In this document: positions 45,037 through 55,605 of the stretch, piece by piece
Numbering within the stretch: position 1 is the stretch's first letter
Layout of the letters: each line of letters begins with the position of its first letter
Assembly: GCF_029955155.1 (NCBI RefSeq)
Contig: NZ_JAPNOZ010000005.1
Location: 143,548 to 207,547 of the forward strand
Source of the DNA: Psychrobacillus sp. NEAU-3TGS
GTDB lineage: Bacteria; Bacillota; Bacilli; Bacillales_A; Planococcaceae
Direction: 5' to 3'
Length of the DNA: 64,000 bases
Notes under the pieces: model-generated
What the model was told of the DNA's origin: nothing
Seen by the model: the letters and a program-made list of their open reading frames with translations, nothing else
Database searches by the model: none
Translations under genes and position numbers: made by a program

Positions 45037-45790
45037 TACGAATCACTTCCTTCGCTAGTTCTAAGTATACTTCTGCTCCTCTAGACTTCGGATCGTAAAT
45101 AATAATTGGTTCTCCATGACTGGGTGCTTCACTCAAGCGTACGTTTCTAGGAATTATCGTTTTATATACTTTCTCTTGAAAGTATTTTTTTACTTCTTCA
45201 ATGACTTGGATACCTAGATTAGTTCTGGCATCAAACATAGTTAATAAAACACCGTCAATCTCTAGATTTTTGTTTAAATGCTTTTGTACAAGTCGTATAG
45301 TACTTAACAATTGACTTAAACCTTCCAAGGCATAAAACTCACATTGAACCGGTATAATAATAGCATCTGAAGCAGTCAACGAATTTATAGTCAATAATCC
45401 AAGAGACGGTGGACAATCAATAACAATGTAATCATATTGACTTTCTACTTCTTGTAATGCTTTTTTTAATCGAACCTCTCGAGAAATTGTTGAAACTAAT
45501 TCTATTTCTGCTCCTGCTAAAGAAATAGTAGCGGGAACAATATACAGATTCTCCACTTTTGTTTCTTGAATTGTTTCTAAAACACTTACATCATCTATTA
45601 AAACATCGTAAATACATTGACTTATATCACCTTTATTTACACCTACGCCACTAGAAGCGTTTCCTTGTGGATCAATATCTACAAGTAGAACTTTCTTTCC
45701 TAAGTAGGCAAGGCAGGCACTTAAGTTAACAGATGTAGTAGTCTTTCCCACACCACCTTTTTGATTGGCTATTGCAATAATTCTTCCCAC
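45029..45790 (-). CDS. parA: Chromosome-partitioning ATPase ParA (Soj)
   Basis: MinD/ParA-type ATPase of 253 residues with deviant Walker A KGGVGKTTTSVNL (10-22), the CPPSLGLLT switch-like region and a conserved Asp in VDIDPQGNAS. It cooperates with ParB in origin segregation and regulates DnaA. First gene of parA-parB. Confidence 0.98.
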   Translation of the reverse strand: MGRIIAIANQKGGVGKTTTSVNLSACLAYLGKKVLLVDIDPQGNASSGVGVNKGDISQCIYDVLIDDVSVLETIQETKVENLYIVPATISLAGAEIELVSTISREVRLKKALQEVESQYDYIVIDCPPSLGLLTINSLTASDAIIIPVQCEFYALEGLSQLLSTIRLVQKHLNKNLEIDGVLLTMFDARTNLGIQVIEEVKKYFQEKVYKTIIPRNVRLSEAPSHGEPIIIYDPKSRGAEVYLELAKEVIRNG

Positions 45791-45922
45791 TCTTGCACCT
45801 ACTTTCGTCGTAATTTTTTGACTCTATTCCATTCTATCAAATTTCTCAAGAAAATTGGATATTATTCTTGTAACAAAAGAAAAACTCTTGCAAAAATGCC
45901 AGAGTTTGAATTTGATAATATA

Positions 45923-46795
45923 TTATGATTTCTTTTTAGGTATTCTCACAGTAATTTGATAAAATTCTTCCATATCTTCTTCTTCTGTTTTAATATTAAT
46001 ACCACTCTTGGTAACCATAGATAAGGACTGTTTTATCGTATTTAAAGCAATTCGTACGTCTTTGCTGACAGCTTTTCTTTTTGATTTTGTTGCTTTTTTA
46101 TCCTCTTTCACCGGAGGATTTATAATTTCTTCTACTTTTTGTTCCAATTGTTTTACATTCCAATGATGTTCTATTGTCATGTTCATCAATTGTATTTGGA
46201 TTTCTTTGTCTTTAATTTGCATTAATGCTCTTGCATGTCTTTCTGATAACTCTTTTTTCAGAATTGCTTCTTGCACTTCTTCCGGGAGTTTTAGCAGTCT
46301 TAGTTTGTTAGCCACAGTAGATTGCCCTTTTCCAAGACGTTGTGCTAATGCTTCTTGGGTAAGCTCATGCAGTTTTAGCAACTTTTGATAAGCGACTGCT
46401 TCTTCGATTGCAGTTAATTCTTCCCGTTGTAAGTTTTCTATTAAAGCAATAGAAGCAGTTTCTTTGTCGCTTAAATTACGAATAATTGCTGGTACTTCTG
46501 CCCACTGCAATTTCGACATTGCTCGAAAACGTCGCTCCCCAGCAATAATTTCATACTTTTCATCATCCATTTTGCGGATGACTATTGGTTGAATTACACC
46601 ATGCGTATGAATAGTTCGAGCAAGTTCCTCTATTTTTGCTTCATCAAAAACAGTTCTCGGTTGATATCTATTGGGTATGATTTTTTCAATTGCTATATTC
46701 ACTACTTCTTCTAAATGATGTTTTGTGGGTTCCACAACTACATCTTGTCCTTGTTTTTCAGAGCTTCCGAAAAAACGAGAAAAAGGACTTTTCAT
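45923..46795 (-). CDS. noc: Nucleoid occlusion protein Noc
   Basis: ParB paralogue of 290 residues, placed between rsmG and parA as in B. subtilis. It carries an N-terminal membrane-targeting amphipathic stretch ([11 protein letters not shown]), CTP-binding GERRFRAM and a DNA-recognition helix region [20 protein letters not shown]. The recognition helix differs from ParB, in keeping with Noc sites rather than parS. It blocks FtsZ assembly over the nucleoid. A near-consensus site occurs at 30290-30303. Confidence 0.95.
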   Translation of the reverse strand: MKSPFSRFFGSSEKQGQDVVVEPTKHHLEEVVNIAIEKIIPNRYQPRTVFDEAKIEELARTIHTHGVIQPIVIRKMDDEKYEIIAGERRFRAMSKLQWAEVPAIIRNLSDKETASIALIENLQREELTAIEEAVAYQKLLKLHELTQEALAQRLGKGQSTVANKLRLLKLPEEVQEAILKKELSERHARALMQIKDKEIQIQLMNMTIEHHWNVKQLEQKVEEIINPPVKEDKKATKSKRKAVSKDVRIALNTIKQSLSMVTKSGINIKTEEEDMEEFYQITVRIPKKKS

Positions 46796-46862
46796 CTAAC
46801 AAGCACCACCTTTTAGAAACTCTATACACTTAATATTCACGAAAAAATTACACTACTATAAA

Positions 46863-46878
46863 TGTTTCACGTGGAACG
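46863..46878. promoter_or_regulatory. parS-like site upstream of noc
   Basis: TGTTTCACGTGGAACG matches parS at 15 of 16 positions (last base differs). It lies in the noc leader, 68 bp before the start. Confidence 0.8.
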
Positions 46879-46985
46879 TTCCTCAATTTAATGCACCTTA
46901 ACATACTTGCTTCTTATCTCTATTTCTAAAGAAAATAACTTTGTATATTAATGAATTGTAGATAGAAACAAGCTGTTTAGTAAGG

Positions 46986-47702
46986 TTAAATAATAGGCGT
47001 TTTGTTTGGAATACCTGGCTTTCGAGGGTATCTTTTCGGTGTGCTTTTTGTTTTAGAAAAGACATATAACGTTCTCTCACTATTTTCTATAGGTAAAAGA
47101 AATGAATACTCTCCACTTTTCTCAGCACCTAGCACATCTAGTGCTTTTTTCGCATCTTTTAACTCATCGGAAGCACTAGCAGCCTTCATTGCAATAAACC
47201 TGCCCCCTACCTTTACTAGAGGGACACATAATTCAGATAAGACAGAGAGCCTTGCTACAGCTCTTGCAGTTACAATGTCATATTTTTCTCTATATTCACT
47301 GTTTTGTCCAAATTCTTCTGCTCGAGCATGCACAAATTGAACATTGGATAAGTTTAATTCTTTACTTAAATTAGTTAAAAATTGAATTCTTTTATTCAAT
47401 GAATCAACTATAGTTACTTTTATATGTGGAAAACAAATTTTTATAGGAATGCTTGGAAATCCAGCCCCTGCTCCTACATCGCAAACAGAGAAAGGGCCAT
47501 TAAAATCTTCATAAAAAGAAGCACTAATAGAATCAAAAAAATGTTTTAAATAGACAGAAGGTTCATCTGTGATAGCTGTTAAATTCATTTTTTCATTCCA
47601 CTCAACTAGTAGTTCATAATATTTTTTAAACTGTTCTAGTTGAACATCACTTAGTGAAATTCCTTTTTCATGAAGGGCTTGTTTAAATTGGTCTTCGTTC
47701 AT
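46986..47702 (-). CDS. rsmG: 16S rRNA (guanine-527 N7)-methyltransferase
   Basis: SAM-dependent methyltransferase of 238 residues: motif [17 protein letters not shown] (about 69-84), then [26 protein letters not shown] and the C-terminal basic tail. Loss confers low-level streptomycin resistance in other bacteria. It lies 23 nt after mnmG, in the gid operon. Confidence 0.97.
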   Translation of the reverse strand: MNEDQFKQALHEKGISLSDVQLEQFKKYYELLVEWNEKMNLTAITDEPSVYLKHFFDSISASFYEDFNGPFSVCDVGAGAGFPSIPIKICFPHIKVTIVDSLNKRIQFLTNLSKELNLSNVQFVHARAEEFGQNSEYREKYDIVTARAVARLSVLSELCVPLVKVGGRFIAMKAASASDELKDAKKALDVLGAEKSGEYSFLLPIENSERTLYVFSKTKSTPKRYPRKPGIPNKTPII

Positions 47703-47725
47703 GTAGTTCTCCTTATCATTTAAGA

Positions 47726-49615
47726 CTATCCAGATATTTTAGCGATTTTTCCTTGTTCGATATAGATAAGCAAGATAGAAATGTCCGCTGGATTTACTCC
47801 TGATATACGAGATGCTTGTGCAATAGATAATGGACGGACTTGCTTTAATTTTTGTTTAGCTTCCGTAGCAATTCCAGAGATTGCATCATAATCAATTTGG
47901 TCAGGAATTTTTTTGTCTTCCATTTTTTTAAGTTTTTCTACTTGTTGAAGAGATTTTTCAATATATCCTTCATATTTTACTTGAATTTCAACTTGTTCTT
48001 TTTCTTCTAATGTTAATTCTACTTCTGACGGAACCAATTCGGCAACTAAATCATAGTGCATTTCTGTTCGCTTCAGTAGATCAGCAGCACGTATACCATC
48101 TTTTAGTTCACTACCATCTACACTACGTATTAACGCCTGTGTCGTTTCATTTGGCTTAATGATTAGTGTGCGAAGACGATCTAATTCATCTTCTATTCGT
48201 TTCTTTTTAGCTAAAAATTGTTCAAATCTCTCTTGAGGGACCAAACCGATTTCATAGCCTATTTCAAGAAGTCTTAAATCAGCATTATCATGACGTAACA
48301 ACAAACGATATTCTGCACGTGAAGTAAGTAAACGATATGGTTCATTTGTTCCTTTTGTTACTAAATCGTCGATCAATACTCCGATGTATGCATCTGATCT
48401 GCTTAACACTTTTTCTTCCTTGTTTAGTACTCGCAGTGCCGCATTTATACCAGCCATTAATCCTTGACCTGCTGCTTCTTCGTATCCAGAAGTTCCATTA
48501 ATTTGACCTGCAGTATATAAGTTTTTAATCTTTTTCGTTTCAAGTGTTGGCCATAATTGAGTTGGTACCATTGCATCGTATTCAATTGCATAGCCAGCAC
48601 GCATCATTTCTGCATTTTCAAGTCCAGGAACTGAGGCTATTAGTTGTCGTTGAACATGCTCAGGTAGACTAGTCGATAATCCTTGAACATATACTTCTTT
48701 TGTATTTCTTCCCTCTGGCTCTAAGAAAATCTGATGGCGCGGTTTATCATTAAATCGAACTACCTTGTCTTCAATAGACGGACAATACCTAGGTCCAGTT
48801 CCTTTAATCATACCAGAATACATAGGAGATAAATGTAAATTCTCATTAATAATTTGATGTGTTTTTTCACTTGTATATGTTAACCAACATGGTAATTGAT
48901 CCATGATAAATTCAGTTGTTTCAAAACTAAATGCTCTAGGAACGTCATCGCCAGGTTGAATTTCTGTTTTACTATAGTCTACTGTTTTACTATTTACACG
49001 TGGTGGAGTACCTGTTTTAAATCGAACCAAATCAAAGCCCAAATTTCGGATACTATCCGCTAATTTAATAGAAGGTTGCTGATTGTTTGGTCCACTTGAA
49101 TATTTTAAGTCTCCAATGATTATTTCTCCGCGTAAAAATGTACCCGTAGTAATGACCACTGTTTCTGCTCGGTAAATAGCCCCTACTTGTGTTACTAATC
49201 CAATGATTTTCTCATCTTCTACAAGTAATTCTTCTACAACTGCTTGGTGAATCGTTAAATTATCTTGTTCTTCAAGTAGTCGTTTCATTTCATGTTGATA
49301 TAACACTTTATCCGCTTGCGCACGCAGTGCTCGAACAGCTGGACCCTTCCCAGTGTTCAGCATTCTCATTTGAATATGTGTCTTATCTATTACTTTTCCC
49401 ATGGCTCCGCCTAATGCGTCAATTTCACGCACAACAATTCCTTTCGCTGGCCCTCCGATGGATGGATTACATGGCATAAATGCAATCATATCAAGATTTA
49501 TTGTCAAAACAAGCGTTTTTGCACCCATTTTAGCAGCTGCTCGTGCTGCTTCCACGCCTGCATGTCCTGCTCCAACAACAATCACATCGAACTTGCCTGC
49601 TTCAAAGTTTGGCAT
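47726..49615 (-). CDS. mnmG: tRNA uridine-5-carboxymethylaminomethyl modification enzyme MnmG (GidA)
   Basis: FAD enzyme of 629 residues that with MnmE installs cmnm5U at the tRNA wobble position. FAD motif [15 protein letters not shown] (about 9-23), the conserved [20 protein letters not shown] and the C-terminal MnmE-binding helical domain ([15 protein letters not shown]). It lies 23 nt after mnmE. Confidence 0.98.
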   Translation of the reverse strand: MPNFEAGKFDVIVVGAGHAGVEAARAAAKMGAKTLVLTINLDMIAFMPCNPSIGGPAKGIVVREIDALGGAMGKVIDKTHIQMRMLNTGKGPAVRALRAQADKVLYQHEMKRLLEEQDNLTIHQAVVEELLVEDEKIIGLVTQVGAIYRAETVVITTGTFLRGEIIIGDLKYSSGPNNQQPSIKLADSIRNLGFDLVRFKTGTPPRVNSKTVDYSKTEIQPGDDVPRAFSFETTEFIMDQLPCWLTYTSEKTHQIINENLHLSPMYSGMIKGTGPRYCPSIEDKVVRFNDKPRHQIFLEPEGRNTKEVYVQGLSTSLPEHVQRQLIASVPGLENAEMMRAGYAIEYDAMVPTQLWPTLETKKIKNLYTAGQINGTSGYEEAAGQGLMAGINAALRVLNKEEKVLSRSDAYIGVLIDDLVTKGTNEPYRLLTSRAEYRLLLRHDNADLRLLEIGYEIGLVPQERFEQFLAKKKRIEDELDRLRTLIIKPNETTQALIRSVDGSELKDGIRAADLLKRTEMHYDLVAELVPSEVELTLEEKEQVEIQVKYEGYIEKSLQQVEKLKKMEDKKIPDQIDYDAISGIATEAKQKLKQVRPLSIAQASRISGVNPADISILLIYIEQGKIAKISG

Positions 49616-49638
49616 GTTCGTTACTTCCTCTCAATTTT

Positions 49639-51024
49639 TTATTTTCCTAAACAAAACTGTGCAAATAACTGGTCAATTAGACTTTCTTCCACTGTATCTC
49701 CAACTATCTCGCCTAGTATTTCCCAAGTTCTTGTCACATCTATTTGAATCATATCCACTGGCACGTCATTATGTGCAGCTTCAATTGCGTCTGTTACAGT
49801 TGCTTTTGCTAAATGTAATAAGGATATATGACGAGCATTCGACACGTATGTTAGATCCGATGCTTCAATAGATCCTTCGAAAAATAGAGTAGCTATTGCT
49901 TCTTCTAATTCATCGACCCCTTCTTCCTGAAGTAAGGAAGTCGTGACTACTCGTTTATCGCCTGCCAACTGCTTCACTTCGTCCATATTTATTTCGGACG
50001 GTAAATCTGTTTTATTAATGATGATAATGCAATCCATACCTTCAACCGCTTCAAATAGTCGACGGTCCTCTTCGGTTAGTTGCTCTGCATTGTTTAGCAC
50101 AAGTAAAAGAAGATCTGCTTCTTTTAATACTTGTCGTGATTTTTCTACACCAATTCTTTCAACGATATCTTCTGTTTCTCGGATTCCAGCAGTATCTACT
50201 AATTTTAACGGAACTCCGCGTACATTAACATACTCTTCTATAATATCTCTTGTAGTTCCCGCTATATCCGTAACAATAGCCTTATTTTCTTGTATTAAAC
50301 TATTTAGTAAAGAAGATTTTCCAACGTTCGGTCTTCCAATAATTGCAGTTGAAAGTCCTTCACGAAGTATTTTTCCTTGAGATGAAGTAATTAATAGTTT
50401 ATCAATTTCTTCTTTCACCCAAGTACATTTATCTATCATCAGTGGAAGTGTCATTTCTTCCACATCATCGTATTCTGGATAATCAATATTTACTTCTACC
50501 TGTGCCAAAGTCTCAAGAAGAGCTTGTCTTAATGTGTTAATAAGTCTAGATAATCGTCCGTCCATTTGCCCTAAAGCAACATTCATCGCTTTATCTGTTT
50601 TTGCTCTTATTAAATCCATGACAGCTTCTGCTTGCGATAAGTCGATTCTTCCATTTAAAAATGCACGTTTCGTAAACTCACCTGGCTCTGCGAGTCGTGC
50701 ACCATTTATTAAAATGAGTTGTAAGACACGATTGACCGATACAAGTCCTCCATGACAATTTATCTCTATTACATCTTCTCTTGTAAATGTTTTTGGTCCT
50801 TTCATTAAGGATAGCATTACCTCTTCTACTACCTCATTCGTTTTAGGATCAACTAAATGTCCATAATGTATCGTATGAGATGCTTGTTTTAGTAAATCTT
50901 TTTCGTTTGGTGAACGAAAAATTTTATTTGCTATAGCTACTGCATTAGACCCACTGATTCTTACTATTGCTATAGCCCCTTCACCAAGCGGTGTAGAAAT
51001 AGCTGCTATTGTATCAAATTCCAC
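49639..51024 (-). CDS. mnmE: tRNA modification GTPase MnmE (TrmE)
   Basis: GTPase of 461 residues: N-terminal tetrahydrofolate-binding domain (1-118), helical domain, inserted G domain (about 223-385) with [28 protein letters not shown] and NKTD, and the invariant C-terminal CLGK that includes the catalytic-loop Cys. It forms a complex with MnmG. DnaA-box-like sequences lie immediately upstream. Confidence 0.98.
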   Translation of the reverse strand: MEFDTIAAISTPLGEGAIAIVRISGSNAVAIANKIFRSPNEKDLLKQASHTIHYGHLVDPKTNEVVEEVMLSLMKGPKTFTREDVIEINCHGGLVSVNRVLQLILINGARLAEPGEFTKRAFLNGRIDLSQAEAVMDLIRAKTDKAMNVALGQMDGRLSRLINTLRQALLETLAQVEVNIDYPEYDDVEEMTLPLMIDKCTWVKEEIDKLLITSSQGKILREGLSTAIIGRPNVGKSSLLNSLIQENKAIVTDIAGTTRDIIEEYVNVRGVPLKLVDTAGIRETEDIVERIGVEKSRQVLKEADLLLLVLNNAEQLTEEDRRLFEAVEGMDCIIIINKTDLPSEINMDEVKQLAGDKRVVTTSLLQEEGVDELEEAIATLFFEGSIEASDLTYVSNARHISLLHLAKATVTDAIEAAHNDVPVDMIQIDVTRTWEILGEIVGDTVEESLIDQLFAQFCLGK

Positions 51025-51052
51025 TAGTGTCTACCTCCTTACAGTTTAACAC

Positions 51053-51070
51053 TTATCCACATGTGAATAA
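51053..51070. promoter_or_regulatory. Pair of DnaA boxes upstream of mnmE
   Basis: A perfect TTATCCACA (51053-51061, plus) abuts an inverted TTATTCACA (51062-51070, minus). They lie in the mnmE promoter region. Confidence 0.6.
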
Positions 51071-51240
51071 GTAAACGAACACGACTATCTAACATATAAC
51101 GATACCACAAAATACCCAAAATCAGAAGCATAGATACTTTTATTCGTGTGAACAAAATGTACCAATTTAACCATATCGATTATCTTCGTATAAATCCGAC
51201 TTGGCCTGGCTGACATTATTCTCATACTTCCTTCACAATC

Positions 51241-51397
51241 TGCGGGATTTGCTAATAAAGTGAAACTTCAATCAGTGGGGGGGTTCTTTATCCCCCACTG
51301 ATTGTTAGTTGAACCAATCGGGGCAGTTGATCTCCCACTTATCTTTTCTTTTCTTCAATCTTGAAGTGGGAGTCTTACTGCCCGTTAATGCGGGATA
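51241..51397. repeat. Structured intergenic element between mnmE and jag
   Basis: Two compound inverted repeats in tandem, flanked by an 8-bp direct repeat TGCGGGAT (51241-51248 and 51389-51396). The first has 13-bp perfect arms (51269-51281 with 51292-51304). The second pairs GGGCAGT (51321-51327) with ACTGCCC (51377-51383) and CTCCCACTT (51332-51340) with AAGTGGGAG (51364-51372). It is GC-rich compared with its flanks. No open reading frame. It may be a small mobile element relic or a structured RNA; the rest of the 51.07-51.24 kb gap shows nothing. Confidence 0.6.
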
Positions 51398-51404
51398 AAA
51401 TTTA

Positions 51405-51444
51405 AAAAATGGATTTCAGCTATTGAGAGCTAAAACCCATTTCT
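51405..51444 (-). terminator. Terminator of the rnpA-spoIIIJ-jag operon
   Basis: On the minus strand AAATGGGTTTTAGC pairs with GCTGAAATCCATTT (with wobbles), followed by six Ts; just after the jag stop. Confidence 0.85.
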
Positions 51445-51446
51445 TT

Positions 51447-52202
51447 TTACTTTATTGGTTCTATAACTAAATAACGATTTGGATCTGTCCCCATTGAATA
51501 GGTTTCTATATCTACACGAACAGATAGTGCATGATGAATTATTTTTCTTTCAAAAGAAGACATCGGCTCAAATTCTACTTTTTTACCTGTTCGAACAGCT
51601 TTGTCTGCCATTCTTTCTGCAAGCTGCTCGAGTGACTCTCTTCTACGCTCTCGGTAATTTCCAACATCTAATTTAATAATAATGAAGGAATTAGAAAACT
51701 TATTTGCGACAAGCTGGGATAAATTTTCAAGCGCATTCAGTGTTTGTCCACGCTTTCCTATTAATAACGCCGCTTTATCGCTATTTAGATGAAGATGAAC
51801 AAACTTTCCATCTCTTTTTTCAGTTATTACTAAATCATCTATTTTCATCTCTTTAGCGATTTTCTCTATATATCGTGTTGTTTCCTCTATTGCCAATTCA
51901 TTCGTTTGTTGCTTTACAGGTGTTTCTTCTTTCTCACTTAGTACACTTACTTCTGTGTTATGAAGCTGGACCTGTTGAGGTTGTTCTATTTCAATTTTTT
52001 CTGTTTTAGGAACTTCTTCTACTATTTCTTTTTTTAAAACAGTTACTTGTACAACTGCAGGTTTTACTCCAAATCCTAGAAAACCTTTTTTACCCTCTTC
52101 CACTACTGTAATCGACACATCTTGCATGGGTACTCCTAGCTTTTCTAGTGCAATAGTTATAGCTTCTTCTTTTGTAGGCGCAGTTTGTGTAATCTGATTC
52201 AT
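51447..52202 (-). CDS. jag: RNA-binding protein Jag/KhpB
   Basis: Protein of 251 residues: Jag N-terminal domain (about 1-55, TKEEAITIALEKLGV, GKKGFLGFGVKPA), a low-complexity linker, KH domain (about 105-180, GKRGQTLNALENLSQL) and R3H domain (about 185-250, NYRERRRESLEQLAERMAD). It binds RNA with KhpA and affects cell elongation; it was first named for association with SpoIIIJ. It overlaps spoIIIJ by 4 nt. Confidence 0.96.
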   Translation of the reverse strand: MNQITQTAPTKEEAITIALEKLGVPMQDVSITVVEEGKKGFLGFGVKPAVVQVTVLKKEIVEEVPKTEKIEIEQPQQVQLHNTEVSVLSEKEETPVKQQTNELAIEETTRYIEKIAKEMKIDDLVITEKRDGKFVHLHLNSDKAALLIGKRGQTLNALENLSQLVANKFSNSFIIIKLDVGNYRERRRESLEQLAERMADKAVRTGKKVEFEPMSSFERKIIHHALSVRVDIETYSMGTDPNRYLVIEPIK

Positions 52203-52969
52203 TTTTTAGCCCCTCCCGATTTAACAGGTTCTTTTGCTTTCTTGTTCCAAGGTTTATAAATGAATAAATTTTGAATAATAGAGATGATGTTTCCGATAAC
52301 CCAATATAATGTTAATGCAGCCGGTAATACGATACCAAATCCGATAATCATAAATGGCATGATATACATCATAATTTTCATTTGCGGATTATCCATTGCC
52401 GGACCAGTACGTAAAACGATCAATTGCATAATACCAGCTAGAACTGCAAGTATTATACTAGGCTCTGCTAACGCAAATCCTAAAAAGTCACCTAGATTGA
52501 TTTCAGGTGTATTATTCATGCGGCTAATTGCATGATAAAAACCTATTAGTATTGGCATTTGGATAAACACCGGTAAACACCCAGCAGCTGGATTGATTCC
52601 TCTTTCTTTAAAAAGAGCCATCATTTCTTGCTGATACTTTTGCTGAGTTACCGCATCTTTAGAACTGTATTTTTCTTTTAATTTTTGTAATTCAGGTTGT
52701 ACTTCTTGCATGTTCTTCGAGCTTTTTGTCTGTTTAATCATTAAAGGTAAGATTATTAATCGAATAATAATTGTTACCGTAATAATTCCTAAACCATAAG
52801 TGCCTAGTAAATCTTTAAAGTAAGTAATAGCTGAAACTAACGGCCAAACGATGTAATGATTCCAAAATCCTTCTGAATCAGAATAGATCGGCTCATTAAA
52901 TTCAGAACAACCAGCAAGTAGTGCAGTTACTACTACTAGTAATAGTACTAATGATAATCTTTTTTTCAA
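52199..52969 (-). CDS. spoIIIJ: Membrane protein insertase YidC1 (SpoIIIJ)
   Basis: Oxa1/YidC-type insertase of 256 residues with lipoprotein signal and lipobox LLAGC (Cys21), then five membrane helices including the family hairpin KYQQEMMALFKERGINPAAGCLPVF (pattern) and a hydrophilic groove Arg in IIIRLIILPLM. It inserts membrane proteins with or without Sec; the origin-linked copy is also needed for the sporulation feeding tube in B. subtilis. Co-transcribed with rnpA and jag. Confidence 0.95.
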   Translation of the reverse strand: MKKRLSLVLLLVVVTALLAGCSEFNEPIYSDSEGFWNHYIVWPLVSAITYFKDLLGTYGLGIITVTIIIRLIILPLMIKQTKSSKNMQEVQPELQKLKEKYSSKDAVTQQKYQQEMMALFKERGINPAAGCLPVFIQMPILIGFYHAISRMNNTPEINLGDFLGFALAEPSIILAVLAGIMQLIVLRTGPAMDNPQMKIMMYIMPFMIIGFGIVLPAALTLYWVIGNIISIIQNLFIYKPWNKKAKEPVKSGGAKK

Positions 52970-53029
52970 CCTTCTTTCCCCCTAATTATATATCTTCATT
53001 TCATCTTACCATTTCTAAGAAAGTCTACA

Positions 53030-53374
53030 CTAGCTTTTCTTTTTGATTGCCTTTGCAATTTTTAAAACATGTTCCAAACTTTTTTTGGTTTCATGAAAAT
53101 CTAGCTTGGCCGCCGGATTTCTGGCGATAATTATATAATCCATTTTCGAATACACTTGATCATGTATTTCTAAAAAGGTTTGTCTAATATATCTCTTTAT
53201 ACGATTTCGGACTACTGCATTTCCTACTTTTTTACTTACCGACAATCCAACACGGTAATAATCCTCTTCTTTTGCTAAGCAATAGACAACGAATTGTCTA
53301 TTGGCAAATGACTTTCCTTTTTTAAAGATCTCTTGAAACTCTGCATTTCTTTTTATTCGTTGTCTTTTATTCAT
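53030..53374 (-). CDS. rnpA: Ribonuclease P protein component
   Basis: Protein subunit of RNase P, 114 residues, which helps the RnpB ribozyme process tRNA 5' ends. It contains NRQFVVYCL and the RNR motif [18 protein letters not shown]. It lies between rpmH and spoIIIJ; a hairpin at 53410-53435 may attenuate read-through from the rpmH promoter. Confidence 0.97.
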   Translation of the reverse strand: MNKRQRIKRNAEFQEIFKKGKSFANRQFVVYCLAKEEDYYRVGLSVSKKVGNAVVRNRIKRYIRQTFLEIHDQVYSKMDYIIIARNPAAKLDFHETKKSLEHVLKIAKAIKKKS

Positions 53375-53409
53375 CGTTTCACCTGCTCCGACTAATCGTT
53401 ATAAAAGAA

Positions 53410-53435
53410 AAAAAAGACCACTGAATGGTCAGTGG
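53410..53435 (-). terminator. Terminator or attenuator between rpmH and rnpA
   Basis: CCACTGA pairs with TCAGTGG (4-nt loop), followed on the minus strand by a run of eight Ts just after the rpmH stop. Confidence 0.85.
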
Positions 53436-53437
53436 AC

Positions 53438-53572
53438 TTATGCTGATAATACTTTTCTTCCTTTTGCACGGCGTGCTGCTAATACGCGGCGACCGTTTTT
53501 AGTACTCATACGTGCGCGGAAACCGTGGTTTTTGCTACGTTTACGGCTATTTGGTTGGAATGTACGTTTCAT
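53438..53572 (-). CDS. rpmH: 50S ribosomal protein L34
   Basis: Forty-four-residue, very basic ribosomal protein beginning [18 protein letters not shown] and ending [11 protein letters not shown], a standard L34. It is the first leftward gene from the origin. The ATG has a GGAGGTG ribosome site and a strong promoter about 60 nt upstream. Confidence 0.98.
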   Translation of the reverse strand: MKRTFQPNSRKRSKNHGFRARMSTKNGRRVLAARRAKGRKVLSA

Positions 53573-53627
53573 CTATATGACACCTCCTGAGTGATCATCT
53601 TACAAATTTCTTTAGACAGTCTCCGAT

Positions 53628-53656
53628 ATTATATATAACTACTGTGATTATGTCAA
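53628..53656 (-). promoter_or_regulatory. Strong SigA promoter of rpmH
   Basis: On the minus strand perfect TTGACA (53651-53656), 17-nt spacer, perfect TATAAT (53628-53633). Confidence 0.92.
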
Positions 53657-53696
53657 TCGTTTTTCAAATACTTATAGTCCTTGTTTAAAAGATAGT

Positions 53697-53990
53697 TTAT
53701 CCACAATTATTATTACTCCTCTTTTTGCTTGTGTATAAAAAAATAAACAGAAAAAAATATCCACAAGACTTATGAACATGTTCTGAACATAATCATACCT
53801 TGTGGACAACCTGGAATGTTAATAATTTGATAATTGTGGATAACTCTTAAATCTCTTGTAATTACAATGTTTTTTTGTTACGATATTTGTGTTTTACTTT
53901 TTCAATTAAATTTTACCAATTTTTCTTATCCACAGTTGTTAATAATCTGTGGATAAGTTTTTCCACGTACGTTTACAATATTTATCCACA
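53697..53990. other. oriC: oriC part 1: DnaA-box cluster upstream of dnaA
   Basis: Perfect TTATCCACA boxes at 53697-53705 (+), 53835-53843 (-), 53926-53934 (+), 53948-53956 (-) and 53982-53990 (+), with one-mismatch boxes at 53730-53738 (-), 53757-53765 (+) and 53801-53809 (-). The DNA is AT-rich with no gene from 53573 to 54091. It is the upstream half of a bipartite Bacillus-type origin and also autoregulates dnaA. Confidence 0.93.
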
Positions 53991-54091
53991 GGAAGTGGAT
54001 TTGTGTATATGTCTTTAATCTATACATATTAATTATTTTTGCAAGTTGTAAATATGAACGTTTTACTACTCTAAAAAAGGAGACTAGATTA

Positions 54092-55435
54092 TTGGAACAT
54101 TTAGAAGAACTTTGGGCAAAGGTTCTCTCTGAAGTAGAAAAGAAAACATCGAAACCTAGTTTTGAAACTTGGTTAAAGTCGACGAAGCTACTTTCATATA
54201 AAGGAGAGACTGTTACAATAGCTGCGCCGAATTCCTTCGCAAGAGACTGGCTTGAAAACCATTATGTCCATTTAATTGCTGGAATTTTGACAGAAGTAAC
54301 TGGTAACGAACTTCTTATTTCTTTTGTTGTACCAAAGAACCAAGACGTAGAAGAGTTTGATATACCAAAACCGAAAATCCCTAACACTAATGGAGAACAA
54401 TCTGAGTTTTCCCCTGGAATTTTAAATTCTAAATACACGTTTGATACTTTTGTTATTGGATCAGGAAACCGTTTCGCTCATGCTGCTTCTTTAGCCGTAG
54501 CAGAGGCACCTGCAAAAGCATATAATCCTCTATTTATATATGGAGGAGTTGGACTCGGAAAAACCCACTTAATGCATGCGATTGGTCATTATGTACAAGA
54601 ACACGATCCCAATGCAAAAGTGGTTTATTTATCTTCTGAAAAATTTACGAATGAATTCATTAACTCTATTCGTGACAATAAAACCATTGAGTTTCGCAAT
54701 AAATACCGGAACATAGATGTCCTGTTAATAGATGATATTCAATTCCTTGCCGGAAAAGAATCAACTCAAGAAGAATTTTTCCATACTTTCAACGCATTAC
54801 ATGAAGAATCCAAACAAATTGTCATTTCAAGTGATAGACCGCCAAAAGAAATTCCTACACTGGAAGATAGACTCCGTTCCCGCTTTGAATGGGGCTTAAT
54901 AACAGATATAGCGCCACCAGATTTAGAAACAAGAATTGCTATCTTGCGTAAAAAGGCAAGAGCTGACGGACTAGATATTTCGGATGAAGTAATGGCCTAT
55001 ATAGCAAATCAAATCGATTCGAATATTCGGGAGTTAGAAGGGGCATTAATACGCGTGGTTGCTTATTCTTCTCTTGTAAATAAAGATATAAACCCGGAAC
55101 TTGCAACAGAAGCACTAAAAGATATTATGCCTAATGCACGTCCAAGAATTATTACCATTTTAGACATCCAAAAAGTAGTTGGGGAGCATTTTCACATTAG
55201 GTTGGAAGATTTCGCGGCTAAAAAACGAACTAAATCTATTGCATTTCCTCGTCAAGTCGCAATGTATCTTTCTAGAGAACTGACAGACTTTTCTCTGCCG
55301 AAAATCGGGGAAGAGTTTGGTGGCCGAGATCATACGACTGTTATTCATGCACACGAGAAGATTTCTAAAATGCTTAAAGATGATACAAATTTGCAAGATG
55401 ACTTAAAACAAATAAAAACTATTTTAGGGAGATAA
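54092..55435 (+). CDS. dnaA: Chromosomal replication initiator DnaA
   Basis: AAA+ initiator of 447 residues: domain I (1-85, [16 protein letters not shown]), short linker, AAA+ domain III with Walker [11 protein letters not shown] (about 150-159), Walker [10 protein letters not shown] and sensor regions, and domain IV with the signature [12 protein letters not shown] that reads DnaA boxes. The start is TTG (54092) behind AAAAGGAGA. It melts the unwinding element and recruits the helicase loader. Boxes flank it on both sides. Confidence 0.98.
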   Translation: MEHLEELWAKVLSEVEKKTSKPSFETWLKSTKLLSYKGETVTIAAPNSFARDWLENHYVHLIAGILTEVTGNELLISFVVPKNQDVEEFDIPKPKIPNTNGEQSEFSPGILNSKYTFDTFVIGSGNRFAHAASLAVAEAPAKAYNPLFIYGGVGLGKTHLMHAIGHYVQEHDPNAKVVYLSSEKFTNEFINSIRDNKTIEFRNKYRNIDVLLIDDIQFLAGKESTQEEFFHTFNALHEESKQIVISSDRPPKEIPTLEDRLRSRFEWGLITDIAPPDLETRIAILRKKARADGLDISDEVMAYIANQIDSNIRELEGALIRVVAYSSLVNKDINPELATEALKDIMPNARPRIITILDIQKVVGEHFHIRLEDFAAKKRTKSIAFPRQVAMYLSRELTDFSLPKIGEEFGGRDHTTVIHAHEKISKMLKDDTNLQDDLKQIKTILGR

Positions 55436-55440
55436 ATCAT

Positions 55441-55600
55441 TGTGGATAAGTTTATTCTTTATCCTTTCACTTAAGAACAACTTATTCACATGTGGATAAT
55501 CAGGTATATAAAGGTTAAAATACACTTATCAACATATCCACAAGCCCTATTACTATATCTATTATTCTTTTAAATAAATAATAACTATATAAGTGAGGTA
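55441..55600. other. oriC: oriC part 2: DnaA boxes and AT-rich unwinding region before dnaN
   Basis: Perfect boxes at 55441-55449 (-) and 55491-55499 (-), one-mismatch boxes at 55482-55490, 55526-55534 and 55534-55542 (+), followed by an almost pure A/T stretch at about 55550-55595 that is the probable DNA unwinding element. The layout matches the dnaA-dnaN half of the B. subtilis origin. Confidence 0.9.
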
Positions 55601-55605
55601 CAAAA

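Noticed and set aside
51241-51397. TnpB/omega-RNA or CRISPR-like locus
   Set aside because: No transposase, nuclease ORF or repeat-spacer pattern nearby; only inverted repeats are visible.
54000-54091. dnaA promoter
   Set aside because: Several TATA-like hexamers occur, but none has a convincing -35 at proper spacing, so no promoter is claimed.
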